Shown one piece after another: positions 8,849 to 17,340 of a DNA stretch of 64,000 nt (position 1 is its first letter; each line of letters starts with the position of its first letter). The notes under the pieces are model-generated. The model did not search any database. It saw only the letters and a list, made by a program, of their open reading frames with translations, and was not told the DNA's origin. The DNA is from Bog-257 sp963846715. GTDB lineage: Bacteria; Acidobacteriota; Terriglobia; Terriglobales; Acidobacteriaceae. The stretch spans positions 1-64,000 of the forward strand of contig CAWJXA010000001.1 in NCBI GenBank assembly GCA_963846715.1, given 5' to 3'. The translations under genes and the position numbers were made by a program.

Positions 8849-9886
8849 ATGGCACCTCTAAGTCGAAATGTGTTCTATCACATGAAAGATAGCTTGCAAA
8901 TGCCGCTACTGCCTTTACTCCAGGGGACAGCTTGCGTCGTCATCATTCTGTGGGGCGCTAGACTCCTATCCGATCTCCTCGGGCCTTTGCTGCTCGGTCT
9001 TTTGCTTGCCTATGCCGTGGCTCCATTCCCCAAGTGGCTCATGCACCGATTCAAGCTCTCGAAAGCCAAAGCGGTTGGGCTCACTGCGGTCGTGCTATCC
9101 GCGACAGGACTGTTAATCGTATCGGCCTTGGAACTGGGAGTTGCAGGACTAACAATAAGACTTCCGATCTACGGGCAACGTCTGGCGGGCCTCTACGAAC
9201 AGGTAACGGTCTTCTTGAGTGCTCACGGCGTTGAGCCCACGAGCCTGGCCGTCAAGAATGTGCTCACGCCTGAACGGCTTAGCGAAATTACTGTTTTTCT
9301 CGTCCCCGCCGCCGGAGCGATTTTCGCGAAAGGCGCACTGATTCTGCTGGTGGCATTCCTGTTGATCGTGGAAATGTTGCACGGTACTGAAAGGAAACCG
9401 GGCTCGCTCGGTGAAATCCTGACGAAGCACGGGTTTCACTCGAGAAGGTACGTTGCCGTCACTGCCAAGACCGCAGGGATCAACGCGCTGCTTAACCTTG
9501 TCTTCCTTCTCGCCATGGGCGTTGACGGAGCAGTTCTTTGGGTGTTCCTGTATTTCTTCCTCGACTTTATCCCCACCCTGGGCTTTTCGATTGCACTCAT
9601 CCCTCCCACTTTCATAACGCTTCTGATGCAAGGCTGGAAGAGGGCCCTGCTGGTGGGTTGCGGCCTAATTCTGACGAACCTAATCGTCGACAACATAATC
9701 ATGCCGATGTTCGCGAAACATGAGCTGAGTATCTCTTTCCTCGAAATCACGCTGTCGTTAGTCGGATGGGCGTTCCTCTTCGGCCTTCCTGGCGCGATTA
9801 TCGCGATCCCGATGACCCTGGCACTCAAAGAGCTCCTTGCGAAGAATTTCGTGCAAAGGGGCCTTGCAAAAGAGGCAGCAGGATGA
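8849..9886 (+). CDS. AI-2E family membrane protein
   Basis: The 345-residue polytopic protein has the family layout: paired N-terminal helices (FGPLLLGLLLAYAVAPFP-like, here with LLLGLLLAYAVAPFPKWL), a central soluble segment with an amphipathic region (about 110-165), and C-terminal helices with FFLDFIPTLG and a family-typical Gly/Pro turn near FGLPGAIIAIP. The family is linked to transport of small molecules or ions; the substrate here is unknown. Start choice is unclear: ATG 8849 is the longest, while ATG 8882 (MKDSLQMP) in the same frame is also plausible. It lies 118 bases after atpC and may be an independent unit. Confidence 0.8.
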   Translation: MAPLSRNVFYHMKDSLQMPLLPLLQGTACVVIILWGARLLSDLLGPLLLGLLLAYAVAPFPKWLMHRFKLSKAKAVGLTAVVLSATGLLIVSALELGVAGLTIRLPIYGQRLAGLYEQVTVFLSAHGVEPTSLAVKNVLTPERLSEITVFLVPAAGAIFAKGALILLVAFLLIVEMLHGTERKPGSLGEILTKHGFHSRRYVAVTAKTAGINALLNLVFLLAMGVDGAVLWVFLYFFLDFIPTLGFSIALIPPTFITLLMQGWKRALLVGCGLILTNLIVDNIIMPMFAKHELSISFLEITLSLVGWAFLFGLPGAIIAIPMTLALKELLAKNFVQRGLAKEAAG

Positions 9887-9907
9887 CCCACTCGGAGCAT
9901 GGTCCGC

Positions 9908-9923
9908 GGCCCGATCACGGGCC
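9908..9923 (+). terminator. Possible transcription terminator hairpin
   Basis: A perfect GGCCCG-ATCA-CGGGCC hairpin lies 21 bases after the AI-2E gene. It is followed by a mixed pyrimidine stretch rather than a clean U-run, so the call is tentative. Confidence 0.35.
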
Positions 9924-10143
9924 TCCTGCGCTTTCTATACCAGAAGAGAACAAAGCGAACCGTAGTGGCGTGTACTAGCGCGACCGCGGGACGACGATGC
10001 GAATAATGTGCGAACACCGAGTGGGGTTCCCTGCGGTTAGTGTGGGCAGGAATAGGCCACGATCCAAGTCGGAGGTGCGCCGTTGCTTTGAGTTTAGGCT
10101 CGTTCGTTTTAGCGGGATGAAACTTAATAATTTGGGAGCGGAA

Positions 10144-11310
10144 ATGAAATTTGCACTTTGTGCGGTCAACGTAGCACTCATAACTTGTATGGCCGCTACA
10201 TTCTCTGTGGGGCAGACACCAAAGGAAAACGCATGGGCCACTTTGAACAGCGGGCTCGCTAACCAGGGATGGGAAAAGCGCGCTAAGGCGCTAGGTGTGC
10301 TGGGTGAGCTTACCGGGGACAAGCAGGCGGAAGCGACTGCGATCAAGGCGCTCAAGGACGACAGGTCTGAGGTGCGTGTAGCCGCCGCCCAGGCGTTGGG
10401 CGACATGGGGGCCAAGAGCGCCATTCCACAGTTGATCGAAACTACCAGCGATAAAGAGCCCGCGGTCATACTCGCGGCGGCGCGCTCACTCATCACCTTG
10501 GGCAGCAACCGCGGCTACAACCCTTTCTACGCGGTGCTGACTGGGGAAACGAAGACTGGCACCAGCCTGACCGACCAGCAGAAGAAGACGTTGAAAGACC
10601 CCAAAAAGATGGCCGGTATGGGACTACAGATGGGGATGGGGTTCGTGCCCTTCGGTGGCCTGGCCACGGGCGGATACAAATTGCTCACCAAAGACGATAC
10701 CTCGCCGGTGCTGGCCGCCGCAGCGCTCACCTTGGCGAAAGACCCTGATCCCAAGAGCGGCGAGGCACTGGCGAATGCGGCAACCACTCAGGAAAAATGG
10801 CTGGTTCGGGCCGCGGCGTTCGACGCTATAGCTAAACGCGGCGACCCTTCTCTGCTGCACGTAGCTGTGGCCGGTCTTCAGGACAAGCAAGACGAAGTGC
10901 AATATTCCGCGGCCGGAGCGGTCCTCCGCCTAAGTGACATCGATGAGAACCGCAAGGCCGCGCCGAAGCCGTCGGCGAAGGCCAACCCTCTCCGAAGAAA
11001 AAGCAGTGATTCGCGAAGCTTAGTTGGACTCAATGCAGAAGTGCCAAGCATAAACGAAACTTATCACGACAAAGGAGCCGAGAGCTTTATGGAAGCCAAA
11101 CAGTTAAGTGTTGGAAAAACTGGAAAGATGGTGGATGGGCACACTCACACAGTCTGGGAAGTTTTAGAACTAGGAAAATCGGAAGCATCAGAGGATATCG
11201 ATGGCTTCCCCCCTCAGCCTGGTTGGGTACGAGTGCCAGGTACCGCAGTTTTCGAAACCAGGGAAGAGGCCGAGAGTGCCATGAAGGAGCTGCAGAATCT
11301 ACCCGAATAG
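10144..11310 (+). CDS. Exported HEAT-repeat protein
   Basis: I chose ATG 10144 because it opens a signal peptide (FALCAVNVALITCMAATFSVGQ) and has GGGAGCGG just upstream; the frame is open upstream to 9997. The mature protein holds HEAT-like helical repeats, for example KALKDDRSEVRVAAAQALGD, ALGDMGAKSAIPQLIE and VAVAGLQDKQDEVQYSAAGA. A hydrophobic Gly/Met-rich segment (MAGMGLQMGMGFVPFGG) divides the repeats. The last 45 residues (EDIDGFPPQPGWVRVPGTAV onward) form a different, compact module whose coding DNA is duplicated just downstream. HEAT proteins are scaffolds; no specific partner can be named. Confidence 0.75.
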   Translation: MKFALCAVNVALITCMAATFSVGQTPKENAWATLNSGLANQGWEKRAKALGVLGELTGDKQAEATAIKALKDDRSEVRVAAAQALGDMGAKSAIPQLIETTSDKEPAVILAAARSLITLGSNRGYNPFYAVLTGETKTGTSLTDQQKKTLKDPKKMAGMGLQMGMGFVPFGGLATGGYKLLTKDDTSPVLAAAALTLAKDPDPKSGEALANAATTQEKWLVRAAAFDAIAKRGDPSLLHVAVAGLQDKQDEVQYSAAGAVLRLSDIDENRKAAPKPSAKANPLRRKSSDSRSLVGLNAEVPSINETYHDKGAESFMEAKQLSVGKTGKMVDGHTHTVWEVLELGKSEASEDIDGFPPQPGWVRVPGTAVFETREEAESAMKELQNLPE

Positions 11311-11848
11311 CAGCGTGCCTGTGCTAGGCGGGTGAGCGGTGCTAATGTAACGTCGTTTCACAACCGGCACTCGTAACCCGCCACCACCAACCGAATGCTT
11401 CGCGGCCTTGGATCGATGCATTGCTTCAGGCAGATCCTTCTGCCTAAGGCGTACCGGGAATGCTGATCGCGGATCGAACATACAACTGGCGTGTTCGTGC
11501 ATAACAAGCTCCTAGGAAAATGGGAAGCATCAGAGGATATCGATGGCTTCCCCCCTCAGCCTGGTTGGGTACGAGTGCCAGGTACCGCAGTTTTCGAAAC
11601 CAGGGAAGAGGCCGAGAGTGCCATGAAGGAGCTGCAGAATCTGCCCGAATAGCAGCGTGCCTGTGCTAGGCGGGTGAGCGGTGCTAATGTAACGTCGTTT
11701 CACAACCGGCACTCGTAACCCGCCACCACCAACCGGATGCTTCGCCGCATTCGATCGATGCATTGCTTCCGGAATGATCCTTCTGCCTGAGGGGTACCGG
11801 GGATCCTGAGCGCGGATCGAACATATAATTGGAGCGTTCGTGCATAAC
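11168..11848. repeat. Tandem duplication of about 342 bases
   Basis: Bases about 11168-11505 are repeated at about 11510-11848 with only scattered substitutions and one or two single-base indels. The unit covers the last 45 codons of the HEAT-repeat gene, its stop, and about 200 bases of downstream DNA. The second copy keeps the same coding frame but has no start of its own, so it is a 3' gene fragment. The downstream part of each unit looks non-coding and ends near TTCGTGCATAAC. Confidence 0.9.
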
Positions 11849-11938
11849 CTATGTCGTTCCGAGCCTCACATTTCTCAACCCACAACCCAACCCACAAAAT
11901 GCGATGTCTTACATGACTTTGGCGAACTTTGGCAGTCT

Positions 11939-11990
11939 CCGCGCTCTGTCACGGCAGAGGCCGCGGGTTCGAGTCCCGTCGACCCCGCCA
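11939..11990 (+). pseudogene. 3' fragment of a tRNA-Asp(GUC) gene
   Basis: The segment reads as the anticodon loop CTGTCAC (11945-11951), the variable region GAGGCC, a T-arm with GGTTCGAGTCCC, the acceptor 3' strand CGACCCC, and encoded GCCA ending at 11990. The matching 5' acceptor strand (GGGGTCG) and D-arm are missing upstream, and the anticodon stem no longer pairs properly. It is therefore a remnant, not a working tRNA. Such 3' tRNA fragments commonly mark the end of integrated elements. Confidence 0.75.
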
Positions 11991-12222
11991 TCATTCCAAA
12001 GAACTTATGGGATGATGGCTCGAAAAAGTCAAGCCACAATTCAGTCCCATAATTCATCGGATTGCGTGCGATTTCATGGGATTGCCTGCGATTTCATGCC
12101 CATCGCTGCCAGGAGTTCCGCGGCGCTGCCCATATGGCCAAGGAGGCATGTAGCGCTTTTTGGCTCGGCAGTGTGGCGGAATGCGTAGTCCGTCATGCCT
12201 GGTGCTCCGTTCTCGTTGAGTG

Positions 12223-14943
12223 CTACTCGAAGAAGCTCTCTTTCCAGACCTGCTGTCCCGCGAGCGACGTATAGGCTCCCCAAATCGCTAAGAAAGTCAC
12301 CGTCAGGAGGACAAATAACGAGCCACCAACGTACCAACTTGAAAGATTGGTTGTGATGGGAATGTTCAACAGCAGGTCAACCGTGAACATGCCGGTCGCC
12401 AGTGCTATGAATCCGAAACGCAAGACCACAAATGCGGCTATGGCATAAATGGCGGCGAAAGTTGTTACATCAATCAGAACGTGGTGACTGCCGAAAGTCT
12501 TCATCGAGGTCCACACTGCGACAAAGGCCAGAGCAGCAAGCCAGGGCTTGCGTAGAATCACGCGTAAGATGAACATCACGAAAAAGAAGAGCAGAGTTCC
12601 CTGCACCGAAGTGGCCAAGTGCCACAACCAGGAACCAATTACACCGCGAGCTCCCAGCAGATAATCCGTGGTTCCCAAAGCAGGTGCATCGCCCGCTCGC
12701 AGCCGCAACAGATAGAAGATCGAGAAGATGAGAGCCCAGCTTACCCCCAGAATTACGCCGTAAAGTGCGTCTCTGCCGACCAGTGGGTCACGAATCTGTC
12801 CCGCCATGAGACGGCTCCAGGAAATGATGGCGTGCGGCCAACGCTTGCGGACAAAAGGCTCGATGGCCAGATAGAGCGCGCAAACAACCACGGTTATGAA
12901 TAAAGCCGAGCTTGCAGCCAGTACGAAAAGTCCCAGTGACGAGATGGAGGAAACAAAATGGGCTTTGAAGAGCCACAGCAGCATTTGGATTGAAAAAATG
13001 GCGATACCCAGCCGCGCTGCGCCCTGAACATCCGCTTTTTCGCGCGAGTAATTGCGCCAGGCGATCAGAATTGCTGCCAATAGCAAAATCACCCCGACCA
13101 CCGCCATGACGGTATCCCACACTTTTTTGCTGAAGGACTCATCGGAGATTGCCATGCGGGACGGTTCGGTCCAGTCTCCGATCAACGCAAAGTAAACCGG
13201 CTTGCCGCGATAGGAGGCTGCTTCGACGCGCAAGGGATATGTGGTACCCGGCCATGTTCCCGTCCAGGCAGCGCGAGCGTCGGAGGCCGCCAGCGAATTC
13301 CAAGTCGAGGTCGTGGACTGGAACTGCGACTGATCAAGACCCGCCAGATGGAATAACACGCTCCAATCAAAAGGCTGAAATCCTGCCGAACTGCTCTCCT
13401 TCTCGGGTGGAATCTCTTCCAGGTGGTGGAGTCTGCCCTCCGAGTCGAGGGAGATCTGCACCATGCCCGAGACGATTGGTGGCGGATCGGTGAGGTCCAC
13501 AATACCGGGAATCAACGAATTGTCCTTCACCTGTGTGGCCACCATTTCCGATGGACTTTCGCGCAGCCAGTAGGTCAGAGCGGGGGGACGCCCTCGCAGC
13601 GCAGCGTCCCAGCTGGTACGCAGCTTAGGATTGTCATGCAGATATTCAAGGTAGGCATCGTTGTAGGAGAACCCCTGAGCGCTGTCGGCGGGCGGCGTGG
13701 TATATCCCAGTTCTTGCGCAATGTCACGGGCTTTCTGGTTCAGTATCTCCGCCGAATATGGGACATTCATTCTCTCGATACCACTAGTCTTCGCAGCCAG
13801 GAGATAGAACGCAATCAGTCCCACAAGCGCGGCGCAAAGCCACCCCACCGCGAAAGGGATCTTGAGTCCAGTAGTTTCGCCTGCGGCGGCCACCATTTGA
13901 GGGGACGGGGTTTCGCCGGCGGCGAGCGCCGCGGCCAGGGGATCTCCGCCCGGCAATGCCGCCGCCACTGCAAGTGCCGAAGCCGGCCTGGCATCGGGAT
14001 CGGCTTCAAGACAATGCAGAATCACGTGCTCGACAGCCGGGTCGAGGTCCTTTACCAACGCGGAAGGCCGGCTCGGAGTACCGTCGCGACGTACGCGAAT
14101 CATGTCTTCAAGAGTTCGACCATCGAACGCCGCTTTGCCGGTGAACACCTCGTATAGCAGCAGACCCAGTGAATAGATGTCGCTCTTGACGGTGACTTCT
14201 TCTCCGGAGAGCTGTTCCGGAGCCATGTAAGCTGGCGTCCCGCTGCGCACGTCCCGGATTTCGTCAGCTACGCCCGCCAGCCCGAAGTCGGTAATCAAGA
14301 CTTCGCCGCGGCCATCCAGCATTACGTTCGCGGGCTTCAAGTCGCGATGCAGCACACCCTTGTCGTGGGCCGCCGCAAGTCCAGCGCAAATCTTACGGGC
14401 AATTTCGGCAGCCTTGTCGCCGGGCAAACGTCCAATACGGCGCAGCAGTGAGGCCATGTCTTCACCGTCGATGTACTCCATGGTGAAGAAGATCAGGTTG
14501 TCGGTCTCGCCGATGTCGAAGACGCGACAAACATTGGGGTGCGAGATGCGCCGCGCGATACGAACCTCGTTACGGAATCGCTCGAGGGTCTCCTCGTTCC
14601 GGGAAAACTCCGGCAAGAATTTGAGCGCGACCTGCTGGCCGAGGCTGAGATCGTCGGCGCGGTAAACCTCTCCCATGCCTCCTCTTCCAAGCAGCGCGAT
14701 AATCCTGTAGCGGCCGGCAATTAGAGCACCTGGCGCAAAGCGGCCTTCGTTGGCATAGGAAGAGGACGGCCGGGACGATGGACGTCTCCTCGGAGTGGGG
14801 CTGGGCGGCCTGGGGACGGACTGTAACGTCGGAGTGTCCGTGCCATAAGCTTCTGCCGCTACATAAGCGGTCGGTTTCCCGCAAGCAGCACAGAACGGGG
14901 TTGCTTGCGCGGTCTCCGCCCCACACGATTGGCACTTCTGCAT
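12223..14943 (-). CDS. Membrane Ser/Thr protein kinase with N-terminal zinc ribbon
   Basis: The 906-residue protein starts with a zinc ribbon (CQSCGAETAQATPFCAACGK, residues 4-23), then a low-complexity linker and a Hanks-type kinase domain (about 75-335). The kinase has the Gly loop LLGRGGMGEVYRA, catalytic HRDLKPANVML, ITDFGLAG and APE within PAYMAPEQLS, so it looks active. A transmembrane helix near 365-390 leads to an extracytoplasmic region and then a C-terminal block of about seven to eight helices (610-900). Such kinases with polytopic tails are common in Acidobacteriota. No cognate phosphatase lies nearby. The target is unknown. Confidence 0.88.
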   Translation of the reverse strand: MQKCQSCGAETAQATPFCAACGKPTAYVAAEAYGTDTPTLQSVPRPPSPTPRRRPSSRPSSSYANEGRFAPGALIAGRYRIIALLGRGGMGEVYRADDLSLGQQVALKFLPEFSRNEETLERFRNEVRIARRISHPNVCRVFDIGETDNLIFFTMEYIDGEDMASLLRRIGRLPGDKAAEIARKICAGLAAAHDKGVLHRDLKPANVMLDGRGEVLITDFGLAGVADEIRDVRSGTPAYMAPEQLSGEEVTVKSDIYSLGLLLYEVFTGKAAFDGRTLEDMIRVRRDGTPSRPSALVKDLDPAVEHVILHCLEADPDARPASALAVAAALPGGDPLAAALAAGETPSPQMVAAAGETTGLKIPFAVGWLCAALVGLIAFYLLAAKTSGIERMNVPYSAEILNQKARDIAQELGYTTPPADSAQGFSYNDAYLEYLHDNPKLRTSWDAALRGRPPALTYWLRESPSEMVATQVKDNSLIPGIVDLTDPPPIVSGMVQISLDSEGRLHHLEEIPPEKESSSAGFQPFDWSVLFHLAGLDQSQFQSTTSTWNSLAASDARAAWTGTWPGTTYPLRVEAASYRGKPVYFALIGDWTEPSRMAISDESFSKKVWDTVMAVVGVILLLAAILIAWRNYSREKADVQGAARLGIAIFSIQMLLWLFKAHFVSSISSLGLFVLAASSALFITVVVCALYLAIEPFVRKRWPHAIISWSRLMAGQIRDPLVGRDALYGVILGVSWALIFSIFYLLRLRAGDAPALGTTDYLLGARGVIGSWLWHLATSVQGTLLFFFVMFILRVILRKPWLAALAFVAVWTSMKTFGSHHVLIDVTTFAAIYAIAAFVVLRFGFIALATGMFTVDLLLNIPITTNLSSWYVGGSLFVLLTVTFLAIWGAYTSLAGQQVWKESFFE

Positions 14944-15010
14944 TAAAGGGATCCCCTTGGAGAACTCGTGCCGAATATCTTACAGCGGATTGTGAAGTTC
15001 ATGGGGGTAG

Positions 15011-15050
15011 GGATCCTTCGACTCGTCGCTTCGCTCCTCGCTCAGGACGG
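15011..15050. repeat. Interspersed repeat, TCCTTCGACTCG family
   Basis: A GC-rich segment beginning GGATCCTTCGACTCGTCGCT and ending CTCGCTCAGGACGG. A nearly identical copy lies at about 62123-62162, with shorter relatives at 54590-54614 and 62051-62076 (the last inverted). Confidence 0.75.
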
Positions 15051-15060
15051 CAAAACACCA

Positions 15061-16497
15061 CTACTTCACAGGCGGCAGATACGGGAGATAGTGCGCAAAC
15101 AACCAGCATAAGAAAAACACAATCGGCACGTGCACAATCATTTGCAACACGCTATAGCCGACCAGATCGCGTGCTTTCAACTTCAGAATACCCAGCAGAG
15201 GCAGCATCCAGAACGGATTGACGAGGTTCGGCAACGCTTCTGCCGCGTTGTAAATTTGCACGACCCATCCGAGATGAACATGATGCAGGGTCGCCGCTTG
15301 CAGAATGTAGGGAGCTTCGATGACCCACTTACTGCCCCCAGAAGGAACGAAGGTCCCCAGTATTGCCGAGTACAGCGCCACCAGTAATGGATACGTAGCC
15401 TGGGTCGTTATCCGAGCGAAGAGGTCGGCTAGCCAACTCGAGATGCCCGTTCCAACGATCATGCCGAAAATGACTGCGTAAAACGGGAACTGGATTAGCA
15501 CTCCACCCGTAGCTGGAACCGAGTCGGCGACAGCCCGGACAAATCTTTTCGGCCTCCAATGCAACAGCAGTCCCGCGGCAATGAACATAAGGTTGTAGGT
15601 GTTCAGGTCCAAGGCGGCGAGGGCGCCTTGCGGCGAAGTGCGGAAGAAGTCAATCAGATACCAAATGATCAGCGCCGACACGAAGACGGTCAGCAACGGA
15701 CTGTACTCCAGCCATTCACCGGGCTTGGTCCTCTTTTCCAGGGGCCGATCAACCGACTCGTATTCAATGCCAAAGTCAGCAGCGGTCTTCGCGTTCTCCG
15801 GAGAAGGCGCGGAGAAGTAAGCGACCGCCACCGAAACTACGATCAGCACGAGTGCCATCACGATGCTTTGCCATAGAAAAAGCGTCTGGCTCAGCGGAAT
15901 CAGTCCGGAAATCGCAAACAGAGCCGGAGGGATGGAGCCTTTGGTGGCCATCATCATGGCCGCCGAGGAAGACAGTCCGAGCGCCCAAACCGCTCCGAGC
16001 CCGAGGTACGCAGCTGCTCCCGCGGCCCGATAGTCCATGCCTTTCACGCGGCGAGCCAGTTCGCGCGCGAGCAGTCCGCTGAAGATTAAGCTGAGTCCCC
16101 ACGAGATCAGCGATGTCGCCATGGAAAATAACGCGATCATCGCGATCGCAGCGCGCCCGGTTTTCGGGATTCCCGCCAAAGCACGAATGAAGCGGTTGAC
16201 GACAGGCGTAGTGGCGACTACGTATCCGCCAATGATGATCATCACCATCTGCATGGTGAAGGGCACCAGCGTCCAGAAGTTCTTGGCGCCTTGGATGGCG
16301 AGTTTGCTTGCGGACTCGTGCAGGCACAGGCCAAAGATGAAAACGATAACGATTCCGGCGAGAGCAAAAACCAGAGGATCGGGGAACCAACGCTCGCTCC
16401 AGGTTGCCAGGGCCAACCCAAAGCGCGCTAATCCGCTGTCGCCCTCCAGTTGAACGGCGTTTCCTTTGCGTGCAGATGCCTCCGAGTGAGACGACAT
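15061..16497 (-). CDS. atoE: Short-chain fatty acid transporter, AtoE family
   Basis: This is a polytopic inner-membrane carrier for short-chain fatty acids such as acetoacetate or butyrate (SCFA_trans family). The protein has about 11-12 hydrophobic helices and family-like stretches such as SWGLSLIFSGLLARELARR, FVPSGGSKWVIEAPYIL and LGWVVQIYNAAEALPNLVNP. I chose ATG 16497 (MSSHSEAS) over ATG 16530 because AGGAGG lies six bases upstream, giving 478 residues. It is downstream of no obvious degradation operon; the neighbouring kinase is in the same orientation, about 120 bases away. Confidence 0.87.
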   Translation of the reverse strand: MSSHSEASARKGNAVQLEGDSGLARFGLALATWSERWFPDPLVFALAGIVIVFIFGLCLHESASKLAIQGAKNFWTLVPFTMQMVMIIIGGYVVATTPVVNRFIRALAGIPKTGRAAIAMIALFSMATSLISWGLSLIFSGLLARELARRVKGMDYRAAGAAAYLGLGAVWALGLSSSAAMMMATKGSIPPALFAISGLIPLSQTLFLWQSIVMALVLIVVSVAVAYFSAPSPENAKTAADFGIEYESVDRPLEKRTKPGEWLEYSPLLTVFVSALIIWYLIDFFRTSPQGALAALDLNTYNLMFIAAGLLLHWRPKRFVRAVADSVPATGGVLIQFPFYAVIFGMIVGTGISSWLADLFARITTQATYPLLVALYSAILGTFVPSGGSKWVIEAPYILQAATLHHVHLGWVVQIYNAAEALPNLVNPFWMLPLLGILKLKARDLVGYSVLQMIVHVPIVFFLCWLFAHYLPYLPPVK

Positions 16498-16803
16498 GGA
16501 ATCCTCCTCTGGCGCCGCTGGGTCGGTCACTGTACCGCGTCAAATGGTGCTGCTCTTCCCCGGCGCTCCCGAGATTACACTAATCATTTCGAGATTCATT
16601 GCACTTTTTGAACATGAAGATATTGAGCGGCACCGCCGACCGCGACGCGGTCTTGGATTGACCGGGATGGCAAAGGCAGACGTGAGATCTCAACGAGGTG
16701 GTAACCACCGGTTTCCGCGGCATAGGTTACCATGTGCTAAAGTACATGTCCTTTAGTAACTTCCACACATTCAGAATTCCGAATGCAAATTCCAAAAATA
16801 ATA

Positions 16804-16830
16804 CATTCGATGCGGCGAATGATCTATAAT
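16804..16830 (+). promoter_or_regulatory. Probable promoter of the PDZ/sensor kinase operon with overlapping inverted repeat
   Basis: A perfect -10 box TATAAT lies at 16825-16830. Just before it is an inverted repeat CATTCG-N6-CGAATG (16804-16821) covering the spacer, as an operator would. No good -35 is seen. Further upstream (16725-16760) is another imperfect inverted repeat with CTAAAG/CTTTAG arms. Confidence 0.45.
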
Positions 16831-16881
16831 TTGGGAAGCTATTCATATACCGAGGTTTAAGAGGAAGCCGTTGGTTGAGGC

Positions 16882-17340
16882 GTGGCATCTAAGTTGCACG
16901 GTAATGATGCACCTGTGGGTGACTTCCCATTGGTGCGCCGTAACTTAAGGCCACCTGCCCCGATGGCCCGAGATCTGCAAACCCGCTTTTTTGCCGTCAT
17001 CTTGGCGCTCCTAAGCGTAGCGGCAGTTGTGTTCGCATGGATCAACTTCCAAAAGGAACGTGAGTTCTCTTCCCCCTACGACGGCGTCTGGTGGGTCGAA
17101 GACGGCGGCCACTTGCGGGCAGCTCGGGTGGATATCGATGGACCCGGTCAGAAGGCTGGTATAAAGCAGGGCGACCGCCTGATTGCGGTCGACGGTCGAG
17201 ACGTCGTTAACGTCGGTAGCTTGGAGCGCCAACTCTATCGTGCCGGAGTTTGGTCCAAAGCTACTTACTCTCTGACCCGCGAAGGCGTGAGCCTTGAGGC
17301 GCCGCTGATTCTTGCTCCCGTCCGATCGGTCGCTTTATGA
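16882..17340 (+). CDS. PDZ-domain N-terminal part of a sensor kinase (split by frameshift)
   Basis: The 152-residue frame starts at GTG 16882; ATG 16963 (MARDLQTRFF) is an alternative that would put the membrane helix (FFAVILALLSVAAVVFAWI) at the very N-terminus. After the helix comes a PDZ-like domain (AARVDIDGPGQKAGIKQGDR, then VDGRDVVNVGSLERQLYR). The frame ends LAPVRSVAL. Removing one C from the CCC at 17317-17319 would instead give LAPSDRSLYDGLRL and run straight into the histidine kinase downstream. I therefore read it as the sensor part of one PDZ histidine kinase protein. Confidence 0.75.
   Translation: MASKLHGNDAPVGDFPLVRRNLRPPAPMARDLQTRFFAVILALLSVAAVVFAWINFQKEREFSSPYDGVWWVEDGGHLRAARVDIDGPGQKAGIKQGDRLIAVDGRDVVNVGSLERQLYRAGVWSKATYSLTREGVSLEAPLILAPVRSVAL

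Noticed and set aside
11875..12057. Minus-strand frame encoding GSTGLEPAASAVTERGD
   Set aside because: This is the reverse-strand translation of the tRNA-Asp fragment, a well-known type of spurious protein call.
12165..12200. Sequence TGTGGCGGAATGCGTAG resembling the 5' part of a tRNA-Leu
   Set aside because: Only about 14 positions match; no anticodon arm, T-arm or acceptor 3' strand follows. It may be chance, even though a tRNA-Asp remnant lies 200 bases upstream.
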